Below, piece by piece: positions 35,294 to 45,887 of a stretch of 64,000 nt of DNA. Made by a program: the position numbers and the translations under genes. Each line of letters starts with the position of its first letter. Positions within the stretch are counted from its first letter, which is position 1. The stretch spans positions 2,046,001-2,110,000 of the forward strand of contig OZ251537.1 in assembly GCA_965243285.1 (NCBI GenBank). Reading direction: 5' to 3'. This DNA comes from JAHRAW01 sp965243285. GTDB lineage: Bacteria; Pseudomonadota; Gammaproteobacteria; Arenicellales; Poriferihabitantaceae. Under the pieces are notes generated by a model, which made no database searches, was not told the origin of the DNA, and saw only the letters and a list, made by a program, of their open reading frames with translations.

Positions 35294-37296
35294 GCGGGCG
35301 GGCTTGCTGATGGCGCGATGATGGCGCGCAGCAGGGCGAGGAATTGCTCGGCGCTGCGATAGCCGTAAAAATGCACCTCAGTGAGTTCGCCGCCATCGCG
35401 GTCGAAAAACAACAGTGCCGGCGGCCCGAACACCTGGAAGCGTTGTTTCAGCGCTTGGGCGGCGGCGTCGCGCGGCTCGGTCACATCCACTTGCAGCAAG
35501 ATAAAGTGCTGGCGCAGAATATCGCGCACGCGCGGGTCGGCGAAGGTGGCTTCCATGCGCACGCAATCCACGCACCATTGCGCGTAATAATCTAACAACA
35601 CCCATTTATTGGCGGCCGCGGCGCGGGCGAAATGTTGGTCGAGTTCGGCGCTGCTGGCGACGCGGGTGAATGGCGTCGCATGGAGGCGCGGAATCTCCGG
35701 CGAGGCGATAAAAACCCACTGCGCCGGCCATGGTTTTAGCACCTCCCGCGCCCCGAACAACCCGCCCACGGAGGCCAGCGCGCCCCACGCCGCCAACGCT
35801 ACGGCCAGGCACTGCATGGCGTAGCGCCAGCCGCCGGCCGCCGCCGACCGCGCCCATCGCCATACATACACCCCGAGGCCTAACAACCCCCCTCCCCACA
35901 GCAGCAGCGCCGGCAGCGCTGGCTGGGTGCTGAGCAAATAAATCGCCACGCCGACCAACATGATGCCAAACAGGTGATTTACGCGCCCCATCCACGCCCC
36001 GGCCTTGGGCAACAGGTGGCCGGCGCCGAGACCTAACGCCAGCAGCGGCACGCCCATGCCGAGCGCCATGGCGGTCATCATGCGCGCACCCATCCATGGA
36101 TCGCCGGCGGCGATGGCGAGGCCGAGGAAGGAGATGAGCAGCGGCGACACGCACGCCCCGACCACCGCCGCCGAGGCCACGCCGAGCGCGAACACCAGCG
36201 GCAAGGAGCCGTGCAGGGCGCGTGTTTTGGTCGTTATGGCGGATTGAAGGCGCGCCGGCAACTGGATTCTCAACCGCCCGAACATGGCCGTCGCCATGAG
36301 TAGCAAGACCGCCGCCAAGCCGCCCACAGCCCATATATTCTGAAAATAGGCCTGCAATTGCGCGCCAGCGGCGCCAGCTAACGCCCCCATGGCGGCGTAC
36401 ACGAGCATCGTGCCGGACACATAGGCGAGCGCCAACATGCTGCCCCTGGCGCGGGTGATGGTGGCGCCGTGGCCGACCAAGATGGCCGACAAAATCGGCA
36501 CCATGGGCAACACGCATGGCGTAAAAGTCAACAATAATCCGGCGATAAAGGCACCAATTAAAATTTTTAGCGGTGAGGGGGCAATGGCTGGGGCGACGGC
36601 TGGGGCGACGGCTGGGGCGATGGCTGGGGCGATGGTCTGGTTGATGGTCGGCGGCGGAAAATCCCCCGCCGGCGTGATTTGGGGTAAATTTTTAGGTAAA
36701 TTTTTCGATAAATCCAGGGCGTAAGTTTTGCTCACCGGCGCATAGCAAATGCCGCCGTCGGCGCACCCTTGATAGGTGGCGATGAGGCGTGTCGCGGCCT
36801 GGGTTGCGCCCGTCAGCACCATGGGAGCCGAAAAATTATGCTTGAAAACCGCCATTTCGCCGAAATAGGCATCGGTTTTGAGTTCGCCCGGCGGCAATTG
36901 CACCGCCACTTGAGTCGCTGATGTCGGTGCACTGGCGGATTCTGCGGATTCTGCGGATTCGGTCGCCTCAGCCCCCTCGACATGAAACCCGATTTTGCTA
37001 CGATATAGATAGTAGCCAGCGGCGATGTCGAAGGTCGCGCTGAGGTGATTGCCATCTACCGCCTCGATGCGCAAGCGAAAGGCCTCATCCACATCGAGAA
37101 ATTCCGCCGGGGTGTAGCGCGCGCCGAGCAGGGCGCGAAATTTCGCCGCCGCTTGCGCGGAGTCGGTGACCGATTCGCCGCTGGCGTGCGCGTCGTCGCC
37201 ATGGCTGGCATAGGCCACGCCGGCCACGCCAGCGCCGGCCACGCCAGCGCCGGCCACGCATAATCCCAAGGCGCAAAAATAGGCGGCGGATTTCAT
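35290..37296 (-). CDS. dsbD: Thiol:disulfide interchange protein DsbD
   Basis: DsbD carries electrons from cytoplasmic thioredoxin across the inner membrane to periplasmic thiol proteins. Starting at MKSAAYFCALGLCVAGAG gives a proper signal peptide; the frame's first start is TTG (37350), less likely. All three domains keep their Cys pairs: N-terminal CADGGIC, membrane domain TFTPCVLPM and VGACVSPLL, and C-terminal thioredoxin QWCVDC. Eight membrane segments span roughly residues 240-500. The signal region has a GAGVAG repeat, and a TESAESAES insertion lies in the N-terminal domain. tlpA-like gene follows with 4-base overlap. Confidence 0.93.
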   Translation of the reverse strand: MKSAAYFCALGLCVAGAGVAGAGVAGVAYASHGDDAHASGESVTDSAQAAAKFRALLGARYTPAEFLDVDEAFRLRIEAVDGNHLSATFDIAAGYYLYRSKIGFHVEGAEATESAESAESASAPTSATQVAVQLPPGELKTDAYFGEMAVFKHNFSAPMVLTGATQAATRLIATYQGCADGGICYAPVSKTYALDLSKNLPKNLPQITPAGDFPPPTINQTIAPAIAPAVAPAVAPAIAPSPLKILIGAFIAGLLLTFTPCVLPMVPILSAILVGHGATITRARGSMLALAYVSGTMLVYAAMGALAGAAGAQLQAYFQNIWAVGGLAAVLLLMATAMFGRLRIQLPARLQSAITTKTRALHGSLPLVFALGVASAAVVGACVSPLLISFLGLAIAAGDPWMGARMMTAMALGMGVPLLALGLGAGHLLPKAGAWMGRVNHLFGIMLVGVAIYLLSTQPALPALLLWGGGLLGLGVYVWRWARSAAAGGWRYAMQCLAVALAAWGALASVGGLFGAREVLKPWPAQWVFIASPEIPRLHATPFTRVASSAELDQHFARAAAANKWVLLDYYAQWCVDCVRMEATFADPRVRDILRQHFILLQVDVTEPRDAAAQALKQRFQVFGPPALLFFDRDGGELTEVHFYGYRSAEQFLALLRAIIAPSASPPA

Positions 37297-37551
37297 GGTA
37301 ACGGCGCTTAAATCCATGGCCCGCAAGTAGACATCGCGAAAATATTTCAAGGGGGTTGCAATGAGGGTGGCGGGAGGCGGGGCGCAGATTATGCCCCAAG
37401 CGCGTTATCTGTACATTAATATGTTCATCCACATGCGCATTAAGTATGTTCATTAATATATTTGGCCAGTTGCGGCGCAGCATCATGTTGCGATGATTTT
37501 TTTCGCCGACCACGCCGCCTGCGCCCAGCCGGCAGTGCTACAATAGCGGCG
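37297..37551. other. dsbD-fxsA divergent intergenic region
   Basis: AT-rich words (TGTACATTAATATGTTCATCC, AGTATGTTCATTAATATATTTGG in adjoining pieces) resemble those in other spacers of the window. Divergent promoters are expected here; none is clear enough to mark. Confidence 0.3.
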
Positions 37552-38019
37552 ATGAAATTCGTGCTCATATTTCTCGCCACCCCGGTGGTGGAACTTTATT
37601 TTTTAATCAAGGTGGGCGGCGTGCTCGGCGCCGGCCCGACCATCGCGCTGGTGCTATTGACCGCCGCCGCCGGCGTTTTTTTGGTGCGCGCGCAAGGTTT
37701 GTCGGCCGTCATGCGGGTGCAAAAACTGCTCGCCGCCGGGCAATCGCCAGCGCTGGAAATGTTAGAAGGGATGCTGCTGTTTATCGCCGGCGCCATGTTG
37801 TTGGTGCCAGGTTTTTTCACCGACGCCATCGGCTTCGCCTTGCTCACGCCGCCGCTGCGCCGTCGCCTAATTCATTATGGAATCGAGCGCTGGCGGCGCG
37901 ATGGCAGCATCATCATCGAGGGCGAGGTTGTGCGCAAGTCGGGGCGCGAACATCCGAATCGCCCGGCGATTGAGGCCGATTACCGGGAGGTACGCTCGAA
38001 ATCCGCCGATTCAGATTAG
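37552..38019 (+). CDS. fxsA: FxsA family membrane protein
   Basis: FxsA is a small inner-membrane protein that in E. coli relieves F-exclusion of phage T7. From MKFVLIFLATPVVELYFLI the product is 155 aa, with membrane segments near residues 2-17, 25-45 and 75-95. Typical family blocks are KVGGVLGAGPTI, AGVFLVRAQGL and MLLVPGFFTDAIGFALL. The frame extends upstream but the earlier Met lacks family support. It lies directly upstream of groES-groEL, the conserved gammaproteobacterial position. Confidence 0.93.
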   Translation: MKFVLIFLATPVVELYFLIKVGGVLGAGPTIALVLLTAAAGVFLVRAQGLSAVMRVQKLLAAGQSPALEMLEGMLLFIAGAMLLVPGFFTDAIGFALLTPPLRRRLIHYGIERWRRDGSIIIEGEVVRKSGREHPNRPAIEADYREVRSKSADSD

Positions 38020-38198
38020 CCGATTCAAAATTCAAGCGGATTAGTAGGATTAATGGAATTGGGCGCCGGCCGGTCAGCCGTTCGCTGCCCCGCCGTTTGC
38101 TGGTTCGACCCCGCCGGCCCAAGGCGGCGACAAAATCGCGAAGTTTTTATCATTTAATCGCCGATTAGGGATTGATTTTTTTAATCTCGGCATTATGA

Positions 38199-38225
38199 TT
38201 AGCACTCACTTGCGGCGAGTGCTAA
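38199..38225 (+). promoter_or_regulatory. CIRCE operator (HrcA binding site)
   Basis: A perfect CIRCE element: TTAGCACTC, nine bases, GAGTGCTAA. It lies 76 bases upstream of the groES start. This indicates HrcA-type repression of groESL, relieved on heat shock. hrcA itself is not in the window. Confidence 0.97.
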
Positions 38226-38301
38226 CAAAACGCTGTTGCCAGTTGGCGGCGCCGTATTTTCATTCCCATTTCACCCACTTTTATCTGGAGAATCCTGCTT
38301 T

Positions 38302-38592
38302 ATGAACATCCGTCCGCTTCATGACCGCGTGGTCGTTCGCCGTATCGAAGACGAGCGCACCAGCCCAGGGGGCATCGTCATCCCCGATTCCGCCGCTGAA
38401 AAACCCATGCAAGGGGAAGTTATCGCCGTCGGCAATGGCAAAGTGCTCGACAACGGCGAACAGCGCGGCCTCGATGTCAAAGCCGGCGACAAAGTACTGT
38501 TCGGTAAATACTCCGGCACCGAAGTCAAGGTCGATGGCGAGGAAGTATTGGTGATGCGCGAAGACGACATCATGGGCGTCATCGTCGCCTAA
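38302..38592 (+). CDS. groES: Co-chaperonin GroES
   Basis: GroES is the heptameric lid of the GroEL folding chamber. The product from MNIRPLHDRVVVRR is 96 aa, the standard length. The mobile-loop region (EDERTSPGGIVIPDSAAEKP) and the terminal VMREDDIMGVI are as in the family. The start is set by a Shine-Dalgarno TCTGGAG at 38284-38290 and by homology; the upstream in-frame Met is not used. CIRCE lies upstream and groEL follows 65 bases later with its own GAGG site. Confidence 0.97.
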   Translation: MNIRPLHDRVVVRRIEDERTSPGGIVIPDSAAEKPMQGEVIAVGNGKVLDNGEQRGLDVKAGDKVLFGKYSGTEVKVDGEEVLVMREDDIMGVIVA

Positions 38593-38657
38593 CCCGAGCG
38601 CTTGTGCGATTTTTCCGCTCCATCCATTCCAACCGAAAATTTTTGAGGATTTAACTC

Positions 38658-40301
<1,644 letters not shown>

Positions 40302-40373
40302 GTCGCCATTAACATGAGGCTGCAAACCATGTGGTCGTAAACATGTGGTTTTGAACATGTGGTTGTGAAGAAG

Positions 40374-40402
40374 AGACCCCGCTTAGTCGGGGTCTTTTTT
40401 TT
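40374..40402 (+). terminator. Intrinsic terminator after groEL
   Basis: Eight-bp stem AGACCCCG/CGGGGTCT with a short loop, then eight T residues. A large repeat element begins at the next base, with its own end followed by another run of seven T, so the T-run may have been the insertion target. Confidence 0.92.
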
Positions 40403-41124
40403 GGGATTTATATATCTAAATCTGCACGGTGGGGTTGGTTTTTGCTGTTGCTGTTGCTGTTGCTGTTGCTTTTGCTGTTGCTGTTGCTGTTGCTTTTGCT
40501 TTTGCTGTTGCTGTTAATGCTTTGCTCCACCCTATCTTTTTAGGGGGGAGCCAAAACTGGCGGTTTCATCGCCAGTTTTGGTGGGGGGTGCGTTTGATTT
40601 TGATTTTGATTTTCGCTTTGATTTTCGCTTTGGCTTTCGCTTTGGCTTTGGCTTTGGCTTTGGCTTTCGCTTTCGCTTTGGCTTTTGGCTTTGGCTTTGG
40701 CTTTTGGCTTTTGGCTTTTGGCTTTTGGCTTTTGTTTTACTCCCCCCCGCTTCATCTGGGGGGAGTCAAATCTGTCCGAGCCGATAGGCTCGGGCTGATT
40801 TGGTGGGGGGCTTTTGTTTTTCGCTTTTGACTTGGCTTTTGACTTGGCTTTTGGTTTTTACTTTCCCCCTCATTTGGTCTAATGAGTTGAAGATTTAAAG
40901 GCAAAAGCAAAAAGACCAACATCAACAGTCCCCCCACCAAATCAGGCGATAAAGCCGCCTGATTTGACTCCCCCCAGAAAAAGCTAAGGTGGAGTAAAAC
41001 GTTAAAAGCCAAAGTCAAAAGCTAAAAGCAAAAGCAAAAGTCAAAAGCCAAACGCAGCCCCCTAAATCAGGCGCTGACCTCAAAAAAACGCCAATCGAAC
41101 TGCAGATTTAGGACTATAAATCCC
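40403..41124. mobile_element. Composite repeat element with inverted ends and three hairpin units
   Basis: This 722-bp non-coding element begins GGGATTTATATATCTAAATC followed by TGCACGGTGGG, and ends TTTAGGACTATAAATCCC. It is flanked by T-runs of 8 and 7 bases, compatible with a T-rich target duplication but not proof of one. Units are at 40524-40588 (inverted), 40738-40810 (inverted) and 40930-40995 (direct). GCTGTTG and GGCTTTGG arrays fill the rest. The right 72 bp (41053-41124) recur inverted at 63334-63405. No transposase or other ORF is recognised. Confidence 0.82.
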
Positions 41125-41298
41125 TTTTTTTGGGATTCAGATAGTTGTATTTTCTTCGATTGGGCGCGTCGTCACCACTGGGGCTGAGAAAACATCACTA
41201 AGTAGACCTCCCCCAAATTTTGTTTGGCGGGGGGGTAGCAACCGCAGGCTGGGTCGGCTGTGGTAGTATGGGGATTGGAATCAAGGATAGATGCCGAT

Positions 41299-44106
41299 AT
41301 GCGCCGGATACTGCGCCGTTTTACTCACTGGGTCACAGGACGATGGCCGCCGGCCGCCGATGCTTGTGCCTTACGCCATGCCGATGCGCGCGCAGCGGTT
41401 GAATCAGGTGTCCACTCATCGGCTACGGCTTGCTCGCACCAATCTGGCGTCGATTCGGCTGGTTTTTTGGCTGAATCTGGCGGCGACTCGGTTGATTCGG
41501 CCAAATCCAGCGTCGACTCGGTTGCCGGCGGCGTAAACCCCACGGCCAGGGATTCGCCAGGCGGCATGATGCCGATTTTATTGTTGATGTTTTGCGGCGG
41601 GGTGATTGCCACGCGGTTTTTTGCGCAATTGCCGGCGGCGGGGTTGCTTGGCGGCGGGTTGTTGGGGTTGGCGGCGATGCAGGTGGCGGCGGCGAGGCTG
41701 CCGTGGCGGCGGTGGGTTGGGCCGCCGATGGCGGCAGCGGTTCGGCGCTGTGGCCACGGACTAAAGTTAGGCCTGGCGTGGGCGCTCGGGGTGAGTTGGG
41801 CCAGTTGGGTGGCGGCGGCGGCGCTGCAAGTGGTTTTGCCGCCGATGTTGGAAAAAAAGGATGTGGTCGTGGTCGGGCAAGTGGTCGGCGTGCCGACGGC
41901 GCGCGATGGCACGCAGCGCTTCGATTTCGCAGTCGATGCGCTGCAATGGCAGGGCGGGATGTATCCGTTCGCCGGCAAAATTCGGCTGAAAATGTATCGC
42001 GAGCAGCCGCCCATCCGCCCTGGCGAGCGCTGGCGTTTCACGGCGCGTCTCAAGCAAGCGCGCGGCTACCAAAACCCCGGGGCCGGATTCGGCTACGAAA
42101 CCCATCTGTTTCATCATCGCCTGCGCGCCACCGGCTATGTGCGCGCCGCGCCGATGCCGCTGCTGCTGGCGGCGCGCAGGCATTCGGTCACCGCCTTGCG
42201 CGCCCGGCTGGCAGGTTTTATCCAGCACACGCTGGGCTCTCGTCCGCGCGCCGGGCTGGTGGCGGCGCTCACGGTGGGCGTGCGCAACGACATGCGACCA
42301 GCCGATTGGGAGGTGCTGATAAAAACCGGCACCATCCATTTGGTGGCGATTTCGGGCTTGCATATCGGCTTGGTGGCCGGGCTGGCGCTGGCGTTAGGCA
42401 CGCTCGGCTGGCGTTTTGCCGGGGCCTTGCCAGCGGCGATGCCGGCGCCAAAAATCGGCGTGCTGGTCGGCGCCATGGCCGGGCTGGGGTACGCGCTGTT
42501 GGCCGGCATGACCATCCCCACGCAGCGCGCCGTGTGCATGTTGATGGTCATCGCCGTGGCGATGTTTTTTCAGCGCCGGGCGTTAGGATTCGAAACCCTG
42601 CTGCTGGCGCTGACGGCGGTGTTGGTAGCCGACCCTCTGGCACCCTTGGCCGGTGGATTCTGGCTATCCTTCGGCGCCGTGGCGGTGCTGATGGTGGCCG
42701 CCGCGCGCGCCCGCCGCGAGCATCCAGCGGCGGATTCCTCGGCCTCGGCCTATGCGCCGCGCGCCTGGTATACCCAGCCGGCGCAGCGCCTGGGGCGCAC
42801 CATGGCGGCGTGGTCGGCGGTGCAAGGGGCGCTGTTTGTCGGCATGGCGCCGCTGTTGTTGATCTTGTTTCAGCGCCTTTCGCTGGTGGCGCCGTTGGCC
42901 AATTTGGTGGCCATTCCGGTGGTGTGCTTGGCCGCGGTGCCGCTGGCGTTGCTCGGTTTGCTGCTGTTTATGTTGGGGCTCGAGGGCGCGGCGGCGCTGG
43001 CGTTTTCGGCCTCGCTGTGGGTGTTGAACGCGCTGTGGGGGTTGCTCGAATGGCTGGCCGCCTTGCCATGGGCGGTGTGGATGCAGCCGGCGCCGCCGCT
43101 GTGGTCGTTGCCGTTGGCGGCCATCGGCATACTGCTGTTGCTGGCGCCGCGCGCCATGCCGGCGCGCTGGCTCGGGCTATTGTGGGTGCTACCCTTGATA
43201 TCCGCGGTGCTATCGGGCGGTGGCGCGTCATCCGGTGATGCGCCGCTGGCGGCGGGCGAATACCGCTTCACCACCTTGGAAATCGGCCACGGCTTGGCCT
43301 CGGTGGTGCAAACCAGTCGGCATGTGCTGGTGTATGACACCGGCCCCAAATTCCCCGGCGGGCTGGATGCCGGCGCCAGCGTGGTGGCGCCATTTTTGCG
43401 TAGCCAGAATGCCGCCGCCATCGATATGCTCATCATCAGTCACGGCGACCTCGACCACATCGGCGGCCATATGGCGGTGCTGGCGCAATTCGACGCCGCC
43501 GACATCCTCACCAGCGTACCGAACAAGGTGGCCAATTCCACCGCCTGCCGTGCCGGTCAACACTGGGTATGGGATGGGGTGGTGTTCGACATGTTGGCGC
43601 CGTCGGGCAGTGGCGCCAAGTTGCGCAAAAATTCACCGGCCCGCCCGGTGGTGGGCAACGATGCTTCCTGCGTGCTGAGAATCACCTCGCCCTATGGCAC
43701 CGCCTTGTTGACCGGCGACATCGGCCGCGCCACCGAGCATTATTTGGTGCGCAGCGGGCTAAATATCGCCGCCGATGTGCTGCAAGCGCCGCACCATGGC
43801 AGCAAAACCTCGTCCACCGGCATCTTTTTGAATCATGTGCAACCGCGCATCGCCATCGCCAGCACCGGCTATTTGAATCGCTACCGCCACCCCCATCGGG
43901 TGGTGCGCAAGCGCTATTTGGCGCGCCGTATTCCGCTGTATAACACCGCCGACGAAGGCGCCATCAGCGTATTTTTTACCACTGGCGGCATTTTTGTACA
44001 GGGACAACGCAGCCTGCAACGCCGCTATTGGCTACTGCCGCCGCGACAATTAACGCAACGGATTCGTATCGATGGGGACGCACCGCTGTTGCCGCCGTCG
44101 TCCTGA
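41299..44106 (+). CDS. comEC: ComEC/Rec2 DNA-uptake channel protein
   Basis: ComEC forms the inner-membrane channel for single-stranded DNA in natural transformation. The product has a non-conserved N-terminus of about 85 residues with Ser/Asp repeats (SGVDSAGF, SAKSSVDS), then membrane segments, an OB-like DUF4131 region (DVVVVGQVVGVPTARDG), the competence domain with HLVAISGLHIGLVAG, and a C-terminal metallo-beta-lactamase-like domain (ISHGDLDHIGGH and APHHGSKTSST). All domains are present, so it may be functional. I start at ATG 41299; GTG 41260 is possible. It converges with an MFS gene 14 bases away. Confidence 0.93.
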   Translation: MRRILRRFTHWVTGRWPPAADACALRHADARAAVESGVHSSATACSHQSGVDSAGFLAESGGDSVDSAKSSVDSVAGGVNPTARDSPGGMMPILLLMFCGGVIATRFFAQLPAAGLLGGGLLGLAAMQVAAARLPWRRWVGPPMAAAVRRCGHGLKLGLAWALGVSWASWVAAAALQVVLPPMLEKKDVVVVGQVVGVPTARDGTQRFDFAVDALQWQGGMYPFAGKIRLKMYREQPPIRPGERWRFTARLKQARGYQNPGAGFGYETHLFHHRLRATGYVRAAPMPLLLAARRHSVTALRARLAGFIQHTLGSRPRAGLVAALTVGVRNDMRPADWEVLIKTGTIHLVAISGLHIGLVAGLALALGTLGWRFAGALPAAMPAPKIGVLVGAMAGLGYALLAGMTIPTQRAVCMLMVIAVAMFFQRRALGFETLLLALTAVLVADPLAPLAGGFWLSFGAVAVLMVAAARARREHPAADSSASAYAPRAWYTQPAQRLGRTMAAWSAVQGALFVGMAPLLLILFQRLSLVAPLANLVAIPVVCLAAVPLALLGLLLFMLGLEGAAALAFSASLWVLNALWGLLEWLAALPWAVWMQPAPPLWSLPLAAIGILLLLAPRAMPARWLGLLWVLPLISAVLSGGGASSGDAPLAAGEYRFTTLEIGHGLASVVQTSRHVLVYDTGPKFPGGLDAGASVVAPFLRSQNAAAIDMLIISHGDLDHIGGHMAVLAQFDAADILTSVPNKVANSTACRAGQHWVWDGVVFDMLAPSGSGAKLRKNSPARPVVGNDASCVLRITSPYGTALLTGDIGRATEHYLVRSGLNIAADVLQAPHHGSKTSSTGIFLNHVQPRIAIASTGYLNRYRHPHRVVRKRYLARRIPLYNTADEGAISVFFTTGGIFVQGQRSLQRRYWLLPPRQLTQRIRIDGDAPLLPPSS

Positions 44107-44120
44107 CCGTAAAAATCGGC

Positions 44121-45407
44121 TTATTCGCGCCGCGCTCGCTCGCCCTGCTGCCGCATGCCGGCCGCCACATCCACCTTCCACAGCAAATAGCCGCCGATGA
44201 CGAACAGCAACAACAGCGCTAAGATGGCATCGCGTTCGTCGGCGCCGGGGATGAGAATGGGCACCAGCGCCATCAGCAAGGGTCCTAAAATGGCGGCGAA
44301 TTTGCCCACCATATTGAAAAACCCAAAAAACTCGGCGCTTTTGGCCGGCGGCACGAAGCGCGCGTATAGCGAGCGGCTGAGGCTCTGCACGCCGCCTTGC
44401 ACCAAGCCGATGGCGGTGGCCAGCCAATAAAAACCGGCGCTCGAATCCAGCCACCGCCAGGCGTATATCACCACCGCCGCATAGACCACAAGGCCGATTA
44501 AAATGCCGCGTCGCGGGCCGATTTTTCCGCCCAGCCAGCCGAAAAACAGCGCCGCCGGAAAGGCCACGAACTGCGTCAACAACAGCGCCGTAATCAAACT
44601 CTCCTGCGGCAAGCCCAAAATGCGGTCGCCGAAAAAAACCGCCATTTTGATGATGGCGCCGACGCCGTCAATGTAGAACCAATAGGCGATAAGGAATAAA
44701 AACAACGTGCGCATGCGGCGCAATTCCGCAAAGGTGGCGCGTAACTGGGCGAACCCCTGGCGAATCGCTAGTCGAGCGCCGCATGCTTCGGTGGGTCGGG
44801 ATTCGCGCACCGCTAACAGTAGCGGCACGCTAAATAATCCCCACCAGATGCCGACGCTGATGAACGAGGCCGACAGCGCTTGCCCGGCATCGGCGAAGCC
44901 GAACCAGCCCGGCTGCGTCACCATCAGCACATTGAGCATGAACAGCAAGCCGCCGCCGATGTAGCCGAGGGCGTAGCCATACGCCGAGACGACATCGAAT
45001 TCGGCCGGCTCGGCGACCTCGACTAACAGCGAATCATAAAAAATATTGGCGCCGGAAAAACCAATGGCGCCGCCGCCGTACAATATCAAGCCGACCCACC
45101 ACATGCCCACATGCACCCACGCCAGGGCGGCGCTCATCACTATGCCGAGCATGGCAAATACCGCCAAAAACCGCAGGCGGCGGCCGCCACGGTCGGCAAT
45201 CGCCCCCAACACCGGGGCCGCGATGGCGATCAAAACGCTGGAGGCCGCCAAGGTGATATTGAACCAAAACTGCGCTTTGCCCACCGCGATGTCGGCCGTG
45301 AGGATGCTGTAAAACACCGGGAAAAACCCCGCCATCACCGTGGTGGCGAAAGCCGAATTAGCCCAGTCGTATAACGCCCAGGAGAGCGTGCGGCGGTTTA
45401 ATAACAG
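44121..45407 (-). CDS. MFS transporter, UMF1-like, with no conventional start codon for its conserved N-terminus
   Basis: This major facilitator family transporter resembles the UMF1/Atg22-like group. The first available GTG/ATG is at 45338, giving 405 aa, but 23 in-frame codons upstream encode RRTLSWALYDWANSAFATT, the conserved opening of this family including its first membrane helix. That segment has no ATG, GTG or TTG; only a CTG at 45407 could serve before an in-frame TAG at 45441. I therefore extend to 45407. Eleven or twelve hydrophobic segments follow, with GAIADRGGRRLRFLAVF as the loop 2-3 motif. The substrate is unknown. The start may be CTG, or the original ATG is lost. Confidence 0.75.
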   Translation of the reverse strand: MLLNRRTLSWALYDWANSAFATTVMAGFFPVFYSILTADIAVGKAQFWFNITLAASSVLIAIAAPVLGAIADRGGRRLRFLAVFAMLGIVMSAALAWVHVGMWWVGLILYGGGAIGFSGANIFYDSLLVEVAEPAEFDVVSAYGYALGYIGGGLLFMLNVLMVTQPGWFGFADAGQALSASFISVGIWWGLFSVPLLLAVRESRPTEACGARLAIRQGFAQLRATFAELRRMRTLFLFLIAYWFYIDGVGAIIKMAVFFGDRILGLPQESLITALLLTQFVAFPAALFFGWLGGKIGPRRGILIGLVVYAAVVIYAWRWLDSSAGFYWLATAIGLVQGGVQSLSRSLYARFVPPAKSAEFFGFFNMVGKFAAILGPLLMALVPILIPGADERDAILALLLLFVIGGYLLWKVDVAAGMRQQGERARRE

Positions 45408-45542
45408 GTGGCGGATGGCGTGGCTCCGGTGGGTGGGGCGCTATTTGTGACGGGTTTACGGCTGGGGTTTTATGGCCAAGTTATGGCATCAGCGACGGCG
45501 AAAATCAGCATTGAATGGGATGCGAGTTCGGGTGAAATTTTA

Positions 45543-45855
45543 GGGAATTATATATCTAAATTTGCATGCTGGGTTTGATGTTGGGGTTTGATATTGCTTT
45601 GGCTGTTGGCTTTTAATTTTGATGTCGCTTTTGCTTTTGCTGTTGATATTGCTTTTGCTTTTGCTGTTGATATTGGTTTTTGCTTTTGCTGTTGATATTG
45701 GTTTTTGCTTTTGATTTTGATATTGCTTTTGGGCTTTTTCTTACTCCCCGCTTTGACTCCCCCTCCAAAAAGCAAAAGCGGGGGGGAGTGAAGAGCAAAA
45801 TCAAAAGCCAAAAGCCAAAACCAAACCCACCGTGCAGATTTAGATATATAAATCC
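45543..45855. mobile_element. Compact repeat element with about 33-bp terminal inverted repeats
   Basis: A 313-bp non-coding element bounded by inverted ends: left GGGAATTATATATCTAAATT then TGCATGCTGGGTTT; right, read inverted, GGATTTATATATCTAAATCT then GCACGGTGGGTTT. The ends agree over about 33 bp with around five mismatches. Inside are an 18-bp TTTTGCTGTTGATATTGC-type tandem and a partial hairpin unit (45737-45789) that keeps only the G-rich second stem (CTCCCCC/GGGGGAG). I see no target duplication. This is the clearest full-length small member of the family. Confidence 0.8.
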
Positions 45856-45887
45856 TCAAATCAACGCCAAATTCGACCGCAGTAACC

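Noticed and set aside
35606..36517. 303-residue minus-strand frame inside dsbD
   Set aside because: Shadow of dsbD with His/Arg/Gly bias and no domain.
41592..43238. 548-residue open frame overlapping comEC in another frame
   Set aside because: Arg/Gly/Ala-rich shadow of GC-rich comEC; comEC has all family motifs and the alternative has none.
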